NCBI RefSeq assembly: GCF_020832205.1
Contig: NZ_JAFIFD010000051.1
Location: 1 to 44,021, forward strand
Direction of reading: 5' to 3'
Length of the DNA stretch: 44,021 nucleotides
Source of the DNA: Exiguobacterium sp.
GTDB taxonomy: Bacteria > Bacillota > Bacilli > Exiguobacteriales > Exiguobacteriaceae
Part shown: piece by piece, positions 8,219 to 17,132 of the stretch
How the letters are laid out: each line of letters begins with the position of its first letter
Position numbering within the stretch: the first letter of the stretch is position 1
Program-made: the position numbers and the translations under genes
Notes under the pieces: generated by a model
Seen by the model: only the letters and a program-made list of their open reading frames with translations
Databases searched by the model: none
What the model was told of the DNA's origin: nothing

Positions 8219-8722
8219 TCACAACTGTGTGACTGGACTGCCCAAGTATAGGAAGCCGTCTTTTTCTTCTTTTTCATAACGGGCAAGTGGTGATGTCGGA
8301 GGCGTACCAGGAATGTTCGTCCCGTCTTTCGTATAACGTCCGAAGTGACACGGGCAGAAGAATTCTGTCGGGCGCGTCGGATCGCCGCCGTAACCTACTT
8401 GACAGCCTAAGTGTGTACAGATCGGAGACAGGGCAATAACCTCTCCGCTCTCATCTTTGAAGACCCAAGCTGAAAGCGTTTCTTCAAATTCATACCAAGC
8501 GTCTTGCGTTTGTTTTTTAAAGTCGACACGTTGCGGCTCAGTCGTGATGTCATCGAGACTCATAACTCGTACTTTGTCGCCCGCATCCGATTTTTTGAGT
8601 ACCGGATCGATCGCAAAGTTGACCATCGGACTGATCAATGTTGCCGCCATAAAGCCACCTACTCCAGTCAGCGTGTACGTTAAGAACTGACGGCGTGTGA
8701 CTTTTGACCCTTTTTGAGCCAT
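8219..8722 (-). CDS. qcrA: QcrA, Rieske iron-sulfur subunit
   Basis: A 167-aa Rieske protein that takes an electron from menaquinol on the outer face of the membrane. The 2Fe-2S ligands are in CTHLGC (102-107) and CPCH (123-126). The N-terminus has a twin-arginine-like signal (TRRQFL, R10-R11, then a hydrophobic anchor at about 16-38), as expected for a Tat-exported Rieske protein. First gene of qcrABC; promoter at 8799-8827. The leader between promoter and gene holds an imperfect dyad (7-bp arms TGCATAA at 8744-8750 and TTATGCA at 8763-8769) of unknown meaning. Confidence 0.96.
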   Translation of the reverse strand: MAQKGSKVTRRQFLTYTLTGVGGFMAATLISPMVNFAIDPVLKKSDAGDKVRVMSLDDITTEPQRVDFKKQTQDAWYEFEETLSAWVFKDESGEVIALSPICTHLGCQVGYGGDPTRPTEFFCPCHFGRYTKDGTNIPGTPPTSPLARYEKEEKDGFLYLGSPVTQL

Positions 8723-8798
8723 TTCGTTCCCCCCTCATTCGTGTGCATAACCCCATAATTCTTTATGCATTCTTCACAAAAATTTCTCACTCAACAAA

Positions 8799-8827
8799 AT
8801 AGTATATCAATAAAACCTCTACGTCAA
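8799..8827 (-). promoter_or_regulatory. Likely sigma-A promoter of qcrABC
   Basis: Minus strand: TTGACG (8822-8827) followed by TACTAT at 8799-8804 with 17 bp spacing, or TATACT at 8801-8806 with 15 bp. It lies just before the qcrA leader, with the -35 immediately past the end of ypiF. Confidence 0.6.
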
Positions 8828-8832
8828 CCGCT

Positions 8833-9273
8833 TCATGTCGCCATCCAACGGCCCGAAAGCTCGGTGATGACTTGCGTCGCAAAATTTTGAACCATCGTAT
8901 GCGACTGCTCGGCCGACATGCCTTTTAACGCAAGCGGCGGCACGAAGATGATCGGTAACTCGAACGCTTTGAAGCGAACGTCTGAAGAGATGAACAACAC
9001 GTGTGTGAACCCCGACGCCGTCGCCTTGTCGTAAACCGCCTCGCTCAACGCATGACCGGCATCTACGTCCACGTAACTGATCGTCGGGCTGAGCATCGTC
9101 CGTCCAGAGAGTTGTCGTTCGGTCTCGAGCGCTACCGCTTGGACCACTTCATAACTTTCGGCCTTGCGGACCATCTCGTCATCAAACGCCAATTCTGCGA
9201 GTGGAACGATGAGCGTATCGACGTATTGACGCTCCGTCAATGAACGTTTGGCATCTTGACTATCGAACCTCAT
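8833..9273 (-). CDS. ypiF: YpiF-like DUF2487 protein
   Basis: A 146-aa soluble protein of the DUF2487 family, function unknown. No membrane segment or catalytic motif is evident; conserved-looking stretches are YVDTLIVPLAEL near the N-terminus and HVLFISSD in the middle. The frame is open to 9321, but the ATG at 9273 follows AGGAGGGTG at close spacing and matches where the B. subtilis protein starts. It stands between ypiB and qcrA, as in B. subtilis. Upstream, directly in the leader, is a perfect 22-bp dyad (9289-9310) beside a TACAAT hexamer (9310-9315), so the gene appears to have its own regulated start. Confidence 0.85.
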   Translation of the reverse strand: MRFDSQDAKRSLTERQYVDTLIVPLAELAFDDEMVRKAESYEVVQAVALETERQLSGRTMLSPTISYVDVDAGHALSEAVYDKATASGFTHVLFISSDVRFKAFELPIIFVPPLALKGMSAEQSHTMVQNFATQVITELSGRWMAT

Positions 9274-9288
9274 CTTCACCCTCCTCTC

Positions 9289-9310
9289 TAGACATGATTC
9301 ATCATGTCTA
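9289..9310 (-). promoter_or_regulatory. Perfect 22-bp dyad (operator-like) at ypiF transcript start
   Basis: Arms TAGACATGAT and ATCATGTCTA, 10 bp each and perfectly complementary, are separated by 2 bp. The dyad abuts a -10-like TACAAT (9310-9315, minus strand) on one side and the ypiF SD on the other. It could be an operator for a dimeric repressor or an RNA hairpin next to the SD. I do not recognise the motif. Confidence 0.55.
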
Positions 9311-9394
9311 TTGTATCGCACCTTCGTTCATTGCTTGTTCAAAGTTATGAACGAAATGTGAAATTATTGTGTATTCCTACGTCATTAATATACC

Positions 9395-9433
9395 AAAAAA
9401 CAAGCGCAACCCATAACGGAAGCGCTTGTTTTT
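9395..9433 (-). terminator. Terminator of the cheR-aro-ypiAB run
   Basis: A 12-bp stem (9422-9433 with 9396-9407) with a 14-nt loop is followed on the minus strand by TTTTTT. It starts 2 bp after the ypiB stop. The A/T flanks are symmetrical, so some action on the other strand is possible. Confidence 0.85.
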
Positions 9434-9434
9434 C

Positions 9435-9968
9435 CTAAAATAATTTTGAGGCCCGGACTTGATGGAGCTTGCTCGTCAAATTCCGAAACAACTTCTCATC
9501 GCGACGGTCGAGTGCCTCATCGATCTCGACGAGCAGCCGCTCTTCTTCAAACTGGGCGACAGAAGCGCGAATGACCGTCTGGGCCGATGTCGTCACTTCG
9601 TCCCTCACTTCAGCGACGGGTTCGAACGGGTTCGGTTCGACGATGTCGACCCAACTCTCATCGATCATCATGCCTTGGAAATTGAGTTCGACGTAAATCG
9701 CACCGTCATGAAGCCGAATGTCATGATACGCCTTTTCCGGGTTGACGGTGACGAGATCGCCACGCCGGTAGCGGAACGGCTCCCCGTCGAATCCATAAGC
9801 CGTCATGACGAGACTGCGCGGTGACACCGAGGCGTTCGTCACGAAGTGGACGTTGCCGAGTTTCTCCGGATGTCTAAGCCAGTAATCGATAATCCATTTG
9901 GCCTCTCGTTTACGAAGCGTATGATGAGCGAGAAATCGCTTCAAGAAATTCTTTTTCCGCTCCACCAT
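9435..9968 (-). CDS. ypiB: YpiB, UPF0302 protein with IDEAL domain
   Basis: A 177-aa cytoplasmic protein of the UPF0302 (YpiB) family. The body (about 1-115) is the YpiB domain; the C-terminus carries the short IDEAL motif at 149-153 followed by the expected basic helix. IDEAL domains occur in several Bacillus regulatory proteins, but the molecular role of YpiB is not clear to me. The ATG at 9968 follows AAAGGAGAT. It comes 24 bp after ypiA, as in the B. subtilis ypiA-ypiB pair, and is followed by a terminator. Confidence 0.88.
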   Translation of the reverse strand: MVERKKNFLKRFLAHHTLRKREAKWIIDYWLRHPEKLGNVHFVTNASVSPRSLVMTAYGFDGEPFRYRRGDLVTVNPEKAYHDIRLHDGAIYVELNFQGMMIDESWVDIVEPNPFEPVAEVRDEVTTSAQTVIRASVAQFEEERLLVEIDEALDRRDEKLFRNLTSKLHQVRASKLF

Positions 9969-9992
9969 ATGACCCCATCTCCTTTATATCGA

Positions 9993-11264
9993 TTAATCGC
10001 GATCCGTCAACTGATCGAGCCGCTCTTCAAGCACTTGGCGGTCGTCCACGTCGACGGAGAGCGCAAGCGTTTGCTCGAGCACTCGTTGTGCTTTGTCTCG
10101 CTGTCCTTCTTCTACTAACAGTGTAGCCCATTCCATCGCAAATGACACGTCCTCTTTATAAACGTCTTCAATCGACGCATACAACGTGACGGCTTGATCA
10201 TACACTTCAAGCTCATAGGCCGCTTTCGCTTTGTACCATGTCATGAGCGGCGACGTCGAATGATCCTCGAGCGCATCGATCGTCTCGATGACCGCTTCCA
10301 TGTCGCCCGTTTCAAACAACACCGACAGGAGCAGTTCGGTCGCTTCGAGCGATTCCGGGTTCAACGCGAGCGCTTCCCGGAGCTCTGTGACCGCTTCGTC
10401 GACTCGGTTTTGGCGAAGGTACAGCTTCGCTTTCACCGTCCGCAACTCATCGTTGTAATCATCGCGGTCGATACCTTGCCCGATCATCTCGAGCGCCTCG
10501 TCGATCCGGCCGAGCGCCTCGAGGGCTTCCGTGTACGGTAAATAGAGCGACGTGAAGTCAGGGTCCATCGTCCGGAGCTCTTCGAACTGCTTGACAGCCA
10601 CCTCGTCACGGCTGATCCGATGCGCCGTCATGGCGTGTCCGAACACCGTGTTCAAGTTGCGGTCTTTCGTCTTCTCGAACTCATCGAGCGCCTCTTCGAA
10701 CGAGCCGATCATCGTGAGCGCTTCAGCGTAGTCGGCTTGATAGTCAATCTCTTCAGGCAGTTTCAAATGCGGCAGTCGCGCATACAACGGTACGGCCTGC
10801 TCGAACGATCCGATCGAGGCGTATAGTTCGGCGAGGCCGTAGACGAGCAGCGGCTCGTCCGGGTTCGCCTCGAGTGCCTCCATCAATTTTTTGACGGCGA
10901 CTTCATCGAGTCCTTGGGACTGATATAAGTCGGCGAGCAAGACGAGACTTCGGACGTGGGCTTCCTTGTCCGTCGCTTCGATCTTTTCAAGCACGGCGAT
11001 CGCTTCTTCCTCACGGTCGCTGTCGAGGTACGCTTCCGCGAGCGACAAGGCGACGTGCGGGTTACCGGCATAATCGACATACAAGGCGGCGAGCACGTTC
11101 ACGGCCCGATCGGCGAGGCCGAGCTCGAGATACAAGTCGGCGATGGCGAGCCGATCTTCGTCTGAACCGTCCTTCTCGAGCGCTTCGAGATGCATGAGGG
11201 CGTGCTCCGTCTCGCCTGTTTCGAGCATCTCAATGATATGGTTTAATTCTGTTTCATCTAACAT
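9993..11264 (-). CDS. ypiA: YpiA, tetratricopeptide-repeat protein
   Basis: A 423-aa protein built almost wholly of TPR-like helical pairs: repeated units of about 34 residues with the W/L-G-Y/A-P spacing, for example DRLAIADLYLELGLADRAV and EPLLVYGLAELYASIGSFE. No signal peptide or membrane segment. A protein-protein scaffold is likely; partners are unknown. It is very acidic, as in the Bacillus homologue. AGGAGG lies 8 nt before the ATG. It sits between aroA and ypiB with gaps of 34 and 24 bp, so it is cotranscribed with the shikimate genes, the same order as in B. subtilis. Confidence 0.9.
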   Translation of the reverse strand: MLDETELNHIIEMLETGETEHALMHLEALEKDGSDEDRLAIADLYLELGLADRAVNVLAALYVDYAGNPHVALSLAEAYLDSDREEEAIAVLEKIEATDKEAHVRSLVLLADLYQSQGLDEVAVKKLMEALEANPDEPLLVYGLAELYASIGSFEQAVPLYARLPHLKLPEEIDYQADYAEALTMIGSFEEALDEFEKTKDRNLNTVFGHAMTAHRISRDEVAVKQFEELRTMDPDFTSLYLPYTEALEALGRIDEALEMIGQGIDRDDYNDELRTVKAKLYLRQNRVDEAVTELREALALNPESLEATELLLSVLFETGDMEAVIETIDALEDHSTSPLMTWYKAKAAYELEVYDQAVTLYASIEDVYKEDVSFAMEWATLLVEEGQRDKAQRVLEQTLALSVDVDDRQVLEERLDQLTDRD

Positions 11265-11298
11265 CCTATCTTCCTCCTACCGACAACAGCTATTGACG

Positions 11299-12549
11299 TT
11301 ATTCTATCTCACGGCCGAGCCGTTGTAAATCGTCACGGAAATGCGGGTAGCTGACGTCCGATACTTCCATCCCTTCGATGTCGACCGTCTCCTCGGTCAA
11401 GAGGGCGGCCACTTGTAACATCATCGACAGCCGGTGGTCACCGTTGGCCCGCACACGGCCCCCGCGGATTTGACTCGGATGGACGATGAAGCCGTCCTCT
11501 GTCTCATGAATGTCGATCCCGAGCGCCCGTAATTCCGTCACGACCGTCACGATGCGGTCGGTCTCTTTCACCCGAAGCTCGGCCGCGTCACGAACGACAG
11601 ACGGGCTCGACGCCTGGGAAGCGACGAGCGCAAACAATGGCAGCTCATCGATTTGGTGCGGGATGGAAGCGCCCGACAACTCGACACCGTGAAGTTCGCT
11701 CGTCGATACGGTCACGTCCGCTACCGTCTCTTCACCGAGCGGGCGAACGCGCTCGACATCAACGTTCGCCCCCATCCGTTCAAGTGTCCGCAAAAAACCG
11801 ATCCTCGTCTCGTTCAAACAAACGTCGGTCGTCGTCACCCGACTGTTCGGGGTAATGGCGGCCCCGGCCCACAAGAAAGCGGCCGATGACGGATCTGCTG
11901 GAATCGTCACCGTCGTTCCTTTGAGCTGTGACGGCGTCACCCGAATGAGGCGAACGCCGTTCTCTTCATCGATCGTGACCGTTCCGCCGAACAACGGCAA
12001 CAACCGTTCGGTATGGTCACGCGACAACACCGGCTCGCGTACGACCGTCTCGCCGTCTGCCCGGAGTCCAGCCAAAAGGACGGCCGACTTCACTTGGGCA
12101 CTTGCGACGGGAAGGGTATAGTCGATCCCATGCAATCTTCCCCCGGTAATGTGTAGCGGGGCGTGGTCCCCGGCAATCGTCGCGTTCATTTGGCGGAGTG
12201 GCGTCGTCACGCGGCGCATTGGCCGTTTTGAGAGCGAAGCGTCGCCAGTCAACACGAATTCTCCGTCGTAGCCGGCCAACAATCCGGCCAACAGGCGCAT
12301 CGTCGTCCCCGAGTTCCCGCAGTCGAGTGTCGCCGCCGAAAGCGTCCGGACACCTGTGATGACGAGTTCGTCCGGCGTTTCCTCGACCGTGGCCCCGAGA
12401 CGACGGACGGCTTCGATCGTCGACCGGCAGTCCTCCCCGAGTAACGGTTTCAAAACGACCGTCCGACCGGCCGCGACCGCCCCGAACATGATGGCACGAT
12501 GCGTGATCGATTTATCGCTCGGTACGCGAATGGTTCCGTTCAATCCCAT
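11299..12549 (-). CDS. aroA: 3-phosphoshikimate 1-carboxyvinyltransferase (EPSP synthase)
   Basis: Joins phosphoenolpyruvate to shikimate-3-phosphate, step six of the shikimate pathway. A 416-aa two-domain EPSP synthase. Visible motifs are PSDKS (10-14), NSGTTMRL (79-86), SAQVK (150-154), RDHTE (177-181), NETR (246-249) and a late RVKETDR. The SAQxK, RxHxE and NxTR signatures are those of class II EPSP synthases. The ATG at 12549 lies inside the end of aroB (38-nt overlap), preceded by GAGGGTGG. B. subtilis calls this gene aroE and has aroH, trpEDCFBA, hisC and tyrA between aroB and it; all are absent here. Confidence 0.96.
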   Translation of the reverse strand: MGLNGTIRVPSDKSITHRAIMFGAVAAGRTVVLKPLLGEDCRSTIEAVRRLGATVEETPDELVITGVRTLSAATLDCGNSGTTMRLLAGLLAGYDGEFVLTGDASLSKRPMRRVTTPLRQMNATIAGDHAPLHITGGRLHGIDYTLPVASAQVKSAVLLAGLRADGETVVREPVLSRDHTERLLPLFGGTVTIDEENGVRLIRVTPSQLKGTTVTIPADPSSAAFLWAGAAITPNSRVTTTDVCLNETRIGFLRTLERMGANVDVERVRPLGEETVADVTVSTSELHGVELSGASIPHQIDELPLFALVASQASSPSVVRDAAELRVKETDRIVTVVTELRALGIDIHETEDGFIVHPSQIRGGRVRANGDHRLSMMLQVAALLTEETVDIEGMEVSDVSYPHFRDDLQRLGREIE

Positions 12550-13597
12550 TTTGCATCCACCCTCTCATTTGATTGAATACGGCCTCGAGCCGTTCTGGTG
12601 TGACAGGTTCGACCGTGACTCGCTCGCCGAGCAAGACGAAGCGCACGTCGCCGTCACGATTCTTCTTATCCCGCTTCATCTTCGCCGCGTACACATCGAA
12701 CGGTTGCCAGTCGATCGGCGTGACGTCGTGTTGTTTGATCCACGCCGTGAGCAGTTCGGCCCGCCGAACGTCGCCGGCGACCAGAAACGCGTACACCATT
12801 CCATACAGGACGGCCTCTCCGTGGGCGAGACGATACTGTTCGACCGACTCGAGCGCATGGCCGAACGTATGACCGAAATTGAGCCAAGCGCGCACACCTT
12901 CTTCACGCTCATCCGTTTCGACGACACGCCGCTTCACTTCGATCCCGCGTGCGAGCCAGATCGTCCAATCGAGCGGACCTGTCTCGAGTGCCGCGAACAG
13001 TTCCTCTTCGAACGAATCACAAAGGACGTAGCGGGACAAATAGGCGTGTTTGATCAGTTCGCCGAGTCCGCTCAACACCTCGCGATCGGCGAGCGTCTCC
13101 AGAAGTGTGACGTCATAGTGGACTCCGACCGGTTGATAAAAGGCGCCGATCGCATTTTTGGCGAGCGGATGATTCACCGCGACTTTGCCGCCAACTGCCG
13201 AGTCGTGGGCTAATATCGTCGTCGGTACTTGCGCGTAACGGACGCCCCGCATATAGACGCTCGCGAGAAAACCGGCCAAGTCTCCGACCATCCCCCCGCC
13301 GAAGGCAAGAATGAGCGTCTCCCGGTCACACCCGGCCGTCAGCCCTTCTGCGACGAGACGTTCAATCGTCTCGAGCGACTTCGAACCGTCACCAGGCGGT
13401 ACGACCGACCAGACGACTGACGGATGAACGGCCGCGAGGCGGCGGCGCAGCGAGGCGCCGTGTCGCTCGTCGACCGTCTCATCGGTCACGACCCAGACGG
13501 ACGAGCACGAAAAATAAGGAACGCGGTCGAGCCAGGCATCACCGCGTTCAATCGTTACTTCATATGGGCGCGAGGCGTCGATGTGAATCGTCACCAT
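12512..13597 (-). CDS. aroB: 3-dehydroquinate synthase
   Basis: Cyclises DAHP to 3-dehydroquinate, step two of the shikimate pathway, using NAD and a divalent metal. At 361 aa it has the NAD-binding [11 protein letters not shown] (100-110) and the AVNHPLAKN segment. The expected metal ligands are E180, H243 (NFGHTFGH) and H259 (LAHGEA); the 16-residue gap between the two histidines is the usual one. The ATG at 13597 overlaps the aroC stop by 7 nt and its SD GAGGAGG lies in the last codons of aroC. The 3' end overlaps aroA by 38 nt, so aroC-aroB-aroA are translationally linked. Confidence 0.96.
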   Translation of the reverse strand: MVTIHIDASRPYEVTIERGDAWLDRVPYFSCSSVWVVTDETVDERHGASLRRRLAAVHPSVVWSVVPPGDGSKSLETIERLVAEGLTAGCDRETLILAFGGGMVGDLAGFLASVYMRGVRYAQVPTTILAHDSAVGGKVAVNHPLAKNAIGAFYQPVGVHYDVTLLETLADREVLSGLGELIKHAYLSRYVLCDSFEEELFAALETGPLDWTIWLARGIEVKRRVVETDEREEGVRAWLNFGHTFGHALESVEQYRLAHGEAVLYGMVYAFLVAGDVRRAELLTAWIKQHDVTPIDWQPFDVYAAKMKRDKKNRDGDVRFVLLGERVTVEPVTPERLEAVFNQMRGWMQNGIERNHSRTER

Positions 13598-14754
13598 GTA
13601 CGGACCTCCTCGCGGTAAGCCGCGACGCGGCCTTGAATCCGTCCGACCGTGTCATGCCCGAACGTCTCGCACAGCTCGCGGGCGAGTTCGAACGCGACGA
13701 CCGCCTCGACGACGAGCGAAGCCGCAGGCACGGCACAGGCGTCACTTCGCTCGATTTGAGCGAGGAACGCTTCTTTCGTCTCGATGTCGACTGACGGGAG
13801 CGGTTTATAAAGCGTCGGGATCGGTTTCATGACCGCCGTACAAATAATCGGCATCCCGGTCGTCATGCCGCCCTCGAATCCGCCGAGGTGATTGGACAGT
13901 CTCGTATAGCCGGTGTCGCCATATGCGATCGGGTCCATCACTTCAGAACCCGGACGATACGCCATGCCGAAGCCGTCACCGAACGCAACGCCTTTGATCG
14001 CATTGACGCTCATGACCGCCTGGGCGATTTTCGCATCAAGTTTTCGGTCATATTGGACGTATGACCCGAGGCCCGGGATGACCCCGTGCACTTCTGTCGT
14101 GACGACGCCGCCGAGTGAGTCACCCGCCGCTTTCGCCTCGTCGATCAATCGCATCATCCGTTCGGCCGCGTCAGCGTCGAACGTTCGCACCGGGGAAGCT
14201 TCGACCGCCGCCATCAAGCTTTGTTTCGAGTCGGCTTCCGTTGCTTCCGCCTCGACACCGCCGATCACGTTCACATAGCTGAACACGGTCATCCCGACCG
14301 TTGCGAGCAATTGCTTGCTGAGGGCACCGACAGCGACTCGCGCCGCTGTCTCACGGGCGCTTGAACGCTCGAGCACGTCCCGAAGATCGCGATGGTCATA
14401 TTTGAGTCCGCCGACCAAGTCAGCGTGGCCCGGGCGCGGCCGGACGACGCGCCGTTTCACTTCGAGATCGTCCGCGATCGGCTCGGCTTGCATGACGTTG
14501 CGCCAATGGGTGTGGTCTTTGTTTTCAATCCAAAACGAGATCGGGGCGCCCGTCGTCCGTCCGTGACGAATCCCGGCTTTGACTTCGACGCGGTCGGACT
14601 CGATTTGCATCCGCCGTCCCCGGCCGTAACCCGATTGTCGTTTTTTCAGTTCTTGATTGATCGCATCGATATCGACGTCTAGCCCTGCCGGCACTCCTTC
14701 GACGATAACGGTCAAACCTGGTCCGTGTGACTCTCCTGCCGTCAAATAACGCAT
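13591..14754 (-). CDS. aroC: Chorismate synthase
   Basis: Makes chorismate from EPSP, using reduced FMN without net redox change. A 387-aa enzyme with the family start [12 protein letters not shown], the GRGRRMQIE segment near residue 50 and [12 protein letters not shown] in the middle. The frame extends upstream to 14784, but that would run into cheR. The ATG at 14754 has GAGGTG 6 nt before it and matches B. subtilis AroF exactly at the N-terminus. It begins 10 bp after the cheR stop and its end overlaps aroB. The cheR-aroC-aroB order is conserved with B. subtilis. Confidence 0.96.
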   Translation of the reverse strand: MRYLTAGESHGPGLTVIVEGVPAGLDVDIDAINQELKKRQSGYGRGRRMQIESDRVEVKAGIRHGRTTGAPISFWIENKDHTHWRNVMQAEPIADDLEVKRRVVRPRPGHADLVGGLKYDHRDLRDVLERSSARETAARVAVGALSKQLLATVGMTVFSYVNVIGGVEAEATEADSKQSLMAAVEASPVRTFDADAAERMMRLIDEAKAAGDSLGGVVTTEVHGVIPGLGSYVQYDRKLDAKIAQAVMSVNAIKGVAFGDGFGMAYRPGSEVMDPIAYGDTGYTRLSNHLGGFEGGMTTGMPIICTAVMKPIPTLYKPLPSVDIETKEAFLAQIERSDACAVPAASLVVEAVVAFELARELCETFGHDTVGRIQGRVAAYREEVRTW

Positions 14755-14764
14755 ACGCGACACC

Positions 14765-15547
14765 TCACTCTTCAAATTTTTCATAAAAGAAACTTTGCTT
14801 CATCCGATAGCCGTAGCGTTTCGGTTGGAAAATCTGCTCGGTCCCGCCGACGAATAACATGCCGCCCGGTCGCAGTGACCGATGGAACGATTTATATACT
14901 TTCTCTTTCGCTTCCTCGGTGAAATAAATCAAGACGTTGCGGCAGACGATCAAATCAAAGTTACGCTCGTACAAGTCGGCGAGCAAGTTATGTTTTTTGA
15001 ACGTGACAAGCTTTTTAATATCTTCCGTGATGTAATAGTCGTCACCGCGCCGCGTGAAATAACGTTGACGAAACTCGTCCGGCAAATCGACAAGGGCGCG
15101 TTCATGGTACTTTCCTTGCTTCGCTTTTTCGAGCACCACGTCGTCTAAGTCCGTCGCCGTAATCGAGAACTGGGCAGGTGACAAATGCTTGGATAGCAAC
15201 ATCGCTAGCGAATAAGGCTCTTCTCCCGTCGAACAAGCCGCACTCCATACCCGGAGCTTCCCTTGGCTTCTCCGAATCAAATCCGGCAAGATGTCCGTCT
15301 CGAGCTGCTGCCAACGGATCGGATTCCGGTAAAATTCGCTGACGTTGATCGTCATTCGGTCGAGAAACTCTTCGTAAAGCCCACGGTCTGCCTCCATCGC
15401 TTTAAAGTACTCGATGAACGTGGCGTAGCCTTTCTTCTCCCGGAGGGCAATCATCCGGCGCTTCATTTGTGCTTCCTTATATAAATTCAAGTCGATTCCA
15501 GATTTCATATAAAACTTCTTCACGAAGATGGCATAATCATTTATCAC
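14765..15547 (-). CDS. cheR: CheR, chemoreceptor glutamate methyltransferase
   Basis: Uses S-adenosylmethionine to methylate glutamates on chemoreceptors, setting adaptation in chemotaxis. A 260-aa protein with an N-terminal helical domain and a SAM-dependent methyltransferase domain: [15 protein letters not shown] (motif I), and CRNVLIYF around the active region. The open frame starts at 15619, but the GTG at 15547 gives an N-terminus ([13 protein letters not shown]) matching B. subtilis CheR, with GAGGTT 9 nt upstream. It stands in front of aroC and behind ndk as in B. subtilis, away from other che genes. A cre-like palindrome at about 15601-15614 is too imperfect to call. Confidence 0.93.
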   Translation of the reverse strand: MINDYAIFVKKFYMKSGIDLNLYKEAQMKRRMIALREKKGYATFIEYFKAMEADRGLYEEFLDRMTINVSEFYRNPIRWQQLETDILPDLIRRSQGKLRVWSAACSTGEEPYSLAMLLSKHLSPAQFSITATDLDDVVLEKAKQGKYHERALVDLPDEFRQRYFTRRGDDYYITEDIKKLVTFKKHNLLADLYERNFDLIVCRNVLIYFTEEAKEKVYKSFHRSLRPGGMLFVGGTEQIFQPKRYGYRMKQSFFYEKFEE

Positions 15548-15620
15548 CAGTTCCAACCTCAATTCTTTCTCTTCTCCTATATGTTCATACGTGTCGTGAC
15601 GAAAGCGCTTTATTACCAAT

Positions 15621-15650
15621 AGAAAAAGGGACAGGTCGCCCCGTCCCTTT
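15621..15650 (-). terminator. Terminator after ndk
   Basis: Minus strand stem (GTCCCTTT region 15643-15650 with 15625-15632) followed by TTTTTCT. It begins 9 bp past the ndk stop and separates ndk from cheR. Confidence 0.85.
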
Positions 15651-15658
15651 CCTCGTCA

Positions 15659-16075
15659 TCAAACGTGTGATGCTTCAGAGGCAAACCAGAGCGACAGTTC
15701 GCGCTCGGCGCTTTCTAAGCTATCGGACCCGTGGATGACGTTTTGAGACATCGTCGAGGCCAAGTCGCCGCGAATCGTCCCCGGCTGTGCATCAAGCGGG
15801 TTCGTCTTCCCGATCATCATGCGCGAGACGGCGATGACGTTCTCGCCTTCCCACTCCATCGCCACGACAGGACCTGACGTTAAAAAGGCGACGAGTTCTC
15901 CGAAGAACGGTTTTTCGTTATGTTCCGCATAGTGCGCTTCTGCGGTTTCTTTTGACGGCGTCATCATCTCGAGCCGGTTCAACGTGTACCCTTTGTTCTC
16001 AAAGCGCGTGATGATTTCCCCAATCAAACCGCGCGCCACGCCGTCCGGCTTTACCATTAAAAATGTCTTTTCCAT
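15659..16075 (-). CDS. ndk: Nucleoside diphosphate kinase
   Basis: Balances nucleoside triphosphate pools by phosphate transfer through a phosphohistidine. The 138-aa protein shows the KPDGV start (9-13) and the active-site histidine H115 in NVIHGSDS, followed by the usual SAERE. It is a typical short bacterial NDK. It comes after hepT with a 91-bp gap, and a terminator follows. The hepS-menG-hepT-ndk order is that of B. subtilis. Confidence 0.97.
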   Translation of the reverse strand: MEKTFLMVKPDGVARGLIGEIITRFENKGYTLNRLEMMTPSKETAEAHYAEHNEKPFFGELVAFLTSGPVVAMEWEGENVIAVSRMMIGKTNPLDAQPGTIRGDLASTMSQNVIHGSDSLESAERELSLWFASEASHV

Positions 16076-16166
16076 TCCCCTAATCCCCCTAAATCAATGT
16101 GTGTACCATGTACTCTATCAGTTTACACGGTCACTCCCATTAATGAAAGGGGTTACAACGTCCAAA

Positions 16167-17129
16167 TCACCATTTTCGTTTGCCGATATATTCGGCGATC
16201 TCAATGAGTGAACGTTTGTCTGGCACGTCAGGTAACGGCTCGAGCCGCTCAATCGCGCGACGTACATAGCGATCGATCGTCCGCTGGCTCCGTTCGAGCG
16301 TCCCGTTGCGTTGTACTTCACGCACGAGCGTTTGGGTCAACTCGTAACTGGACGTCTGGGTGACTTGTTTCAGCCGATCATAAAACAACGGGTCTTCCGC
16401 TGAATAGAAGAGCGGTAACGTTTTATGGCCGTGCTTCAAATCTTCACCGACCGGTTTACCGAGCTGAAAACTTTTCGCCGTGAAATCGAGGAGGTCGTCT
16501 GTCATTTGGAACGCCATCCCGATATCATACCCGAACAGCCGAAGCTGTTTGACGACTTCAGGGGAAGCGCCCGAAACGACGGCGCCGGCCGCGCAGCTCG
16601 TCTCGATGAGAAGCGCCGTCTTCCGGGCGATCCGGTCCAAGTAGCGCTTCGGGGATTGCGCCCAATCGTATTGATCTTGGATTTGGTTGATTTCCCCGAT
16701 ACAAATCAACTCCATCGTCTCGGCCATGATTTGCATCACTTCCGGTGAATCGACTTCTGAGACGAGACGGATCGCCTCGCCGAACAACGTGTTTCCCGTA
16801 TACATGGCGACGCGCTCATCGTAACGTTCCATGACGGTCGGCTTGCCGCGTCTGAGCGTGGCGTCGTCGATGACGTCATCGTGGACGAGCGACGCCATAT
16901 GGATCAGTTCGAGACTGGCCGCCACTTTTGTCAAACGAATATCGTTGTCTTGTCCGAACGCGGCGCTCAACAGAACGAACGCGGGCCGGATTCGTTTGCC
17001 GCCGGCGTCGAGCAGTTGTCTCGAGGCCGCGTCAATGACCGGATGATCCGTACGGACGCGCGTCGACAAGAAGCGATCGATTTGGTCGATTTCGCGGTTC
17101 ATGTGCCGATACAGTCGCTTCAAAGACAT
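16167..17129 (-). CDS. hepT: Heptaprenyl diphosphate synthase component II
   Basis: Catalytic subunit of the two-part prenyltransferase that makes the heptaprenyl side chain of menaquinone-7. The 320-aa trans-polyprenyl synthase has the first aspartate-rich motif DDVID (84-88) and the second DDLLD (211-215, in QMTDDLLDF), plus GGKRIRP (43-49) for diphosphate binding. It acts with HepS, encoded two genes upstream, with menG between them and only a 3-bp gap to menG. The actual chain length cannot be read from sequence. Confidence 0.95.
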   Translation of the reverse strand: MSLKRLYRHMNREIDQIDRFLSTRVRTDHPVIDAASRQLLDAGGKRIRPAFVLLSAAFGQDNDIRLTKVAASLELIHMASLVHDDVIDDATLRRGKPTVMERYDERVAMYTGNTLFGEAIRLVSEVDSPEVMQIMAETMELICIGEINQIQDQYDWAQSPKRYLDRIARKTALLIETSCAAGAVVSGASPEVVKQLRLFGYDIGMAFQMTDDLLDFTAKSFQLGKPVGEDLKHGHKTLPLFYSAEDPLFYDRLKQVTQTSSYELTQTLVREVQRNGTLERSQRTIDRYVRRAIERLEPLPDVPDKRSLIEIAEYIGKRKW

Positions 17130-17132
17130 CGG

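Noticed and set aside
12356-13213. 285-codon plus-strand open frame opposite aroA/aroB
   Set aside because: Shadow of two certain genes, with no family-like motifs and no plausible start.
15601-15614. Cre-like palindrome CGAAAGCGCTTTAT before cheR
   Set aside because: Two to three departures from the cre consensus in either orientation, and no promoter defined nearby.
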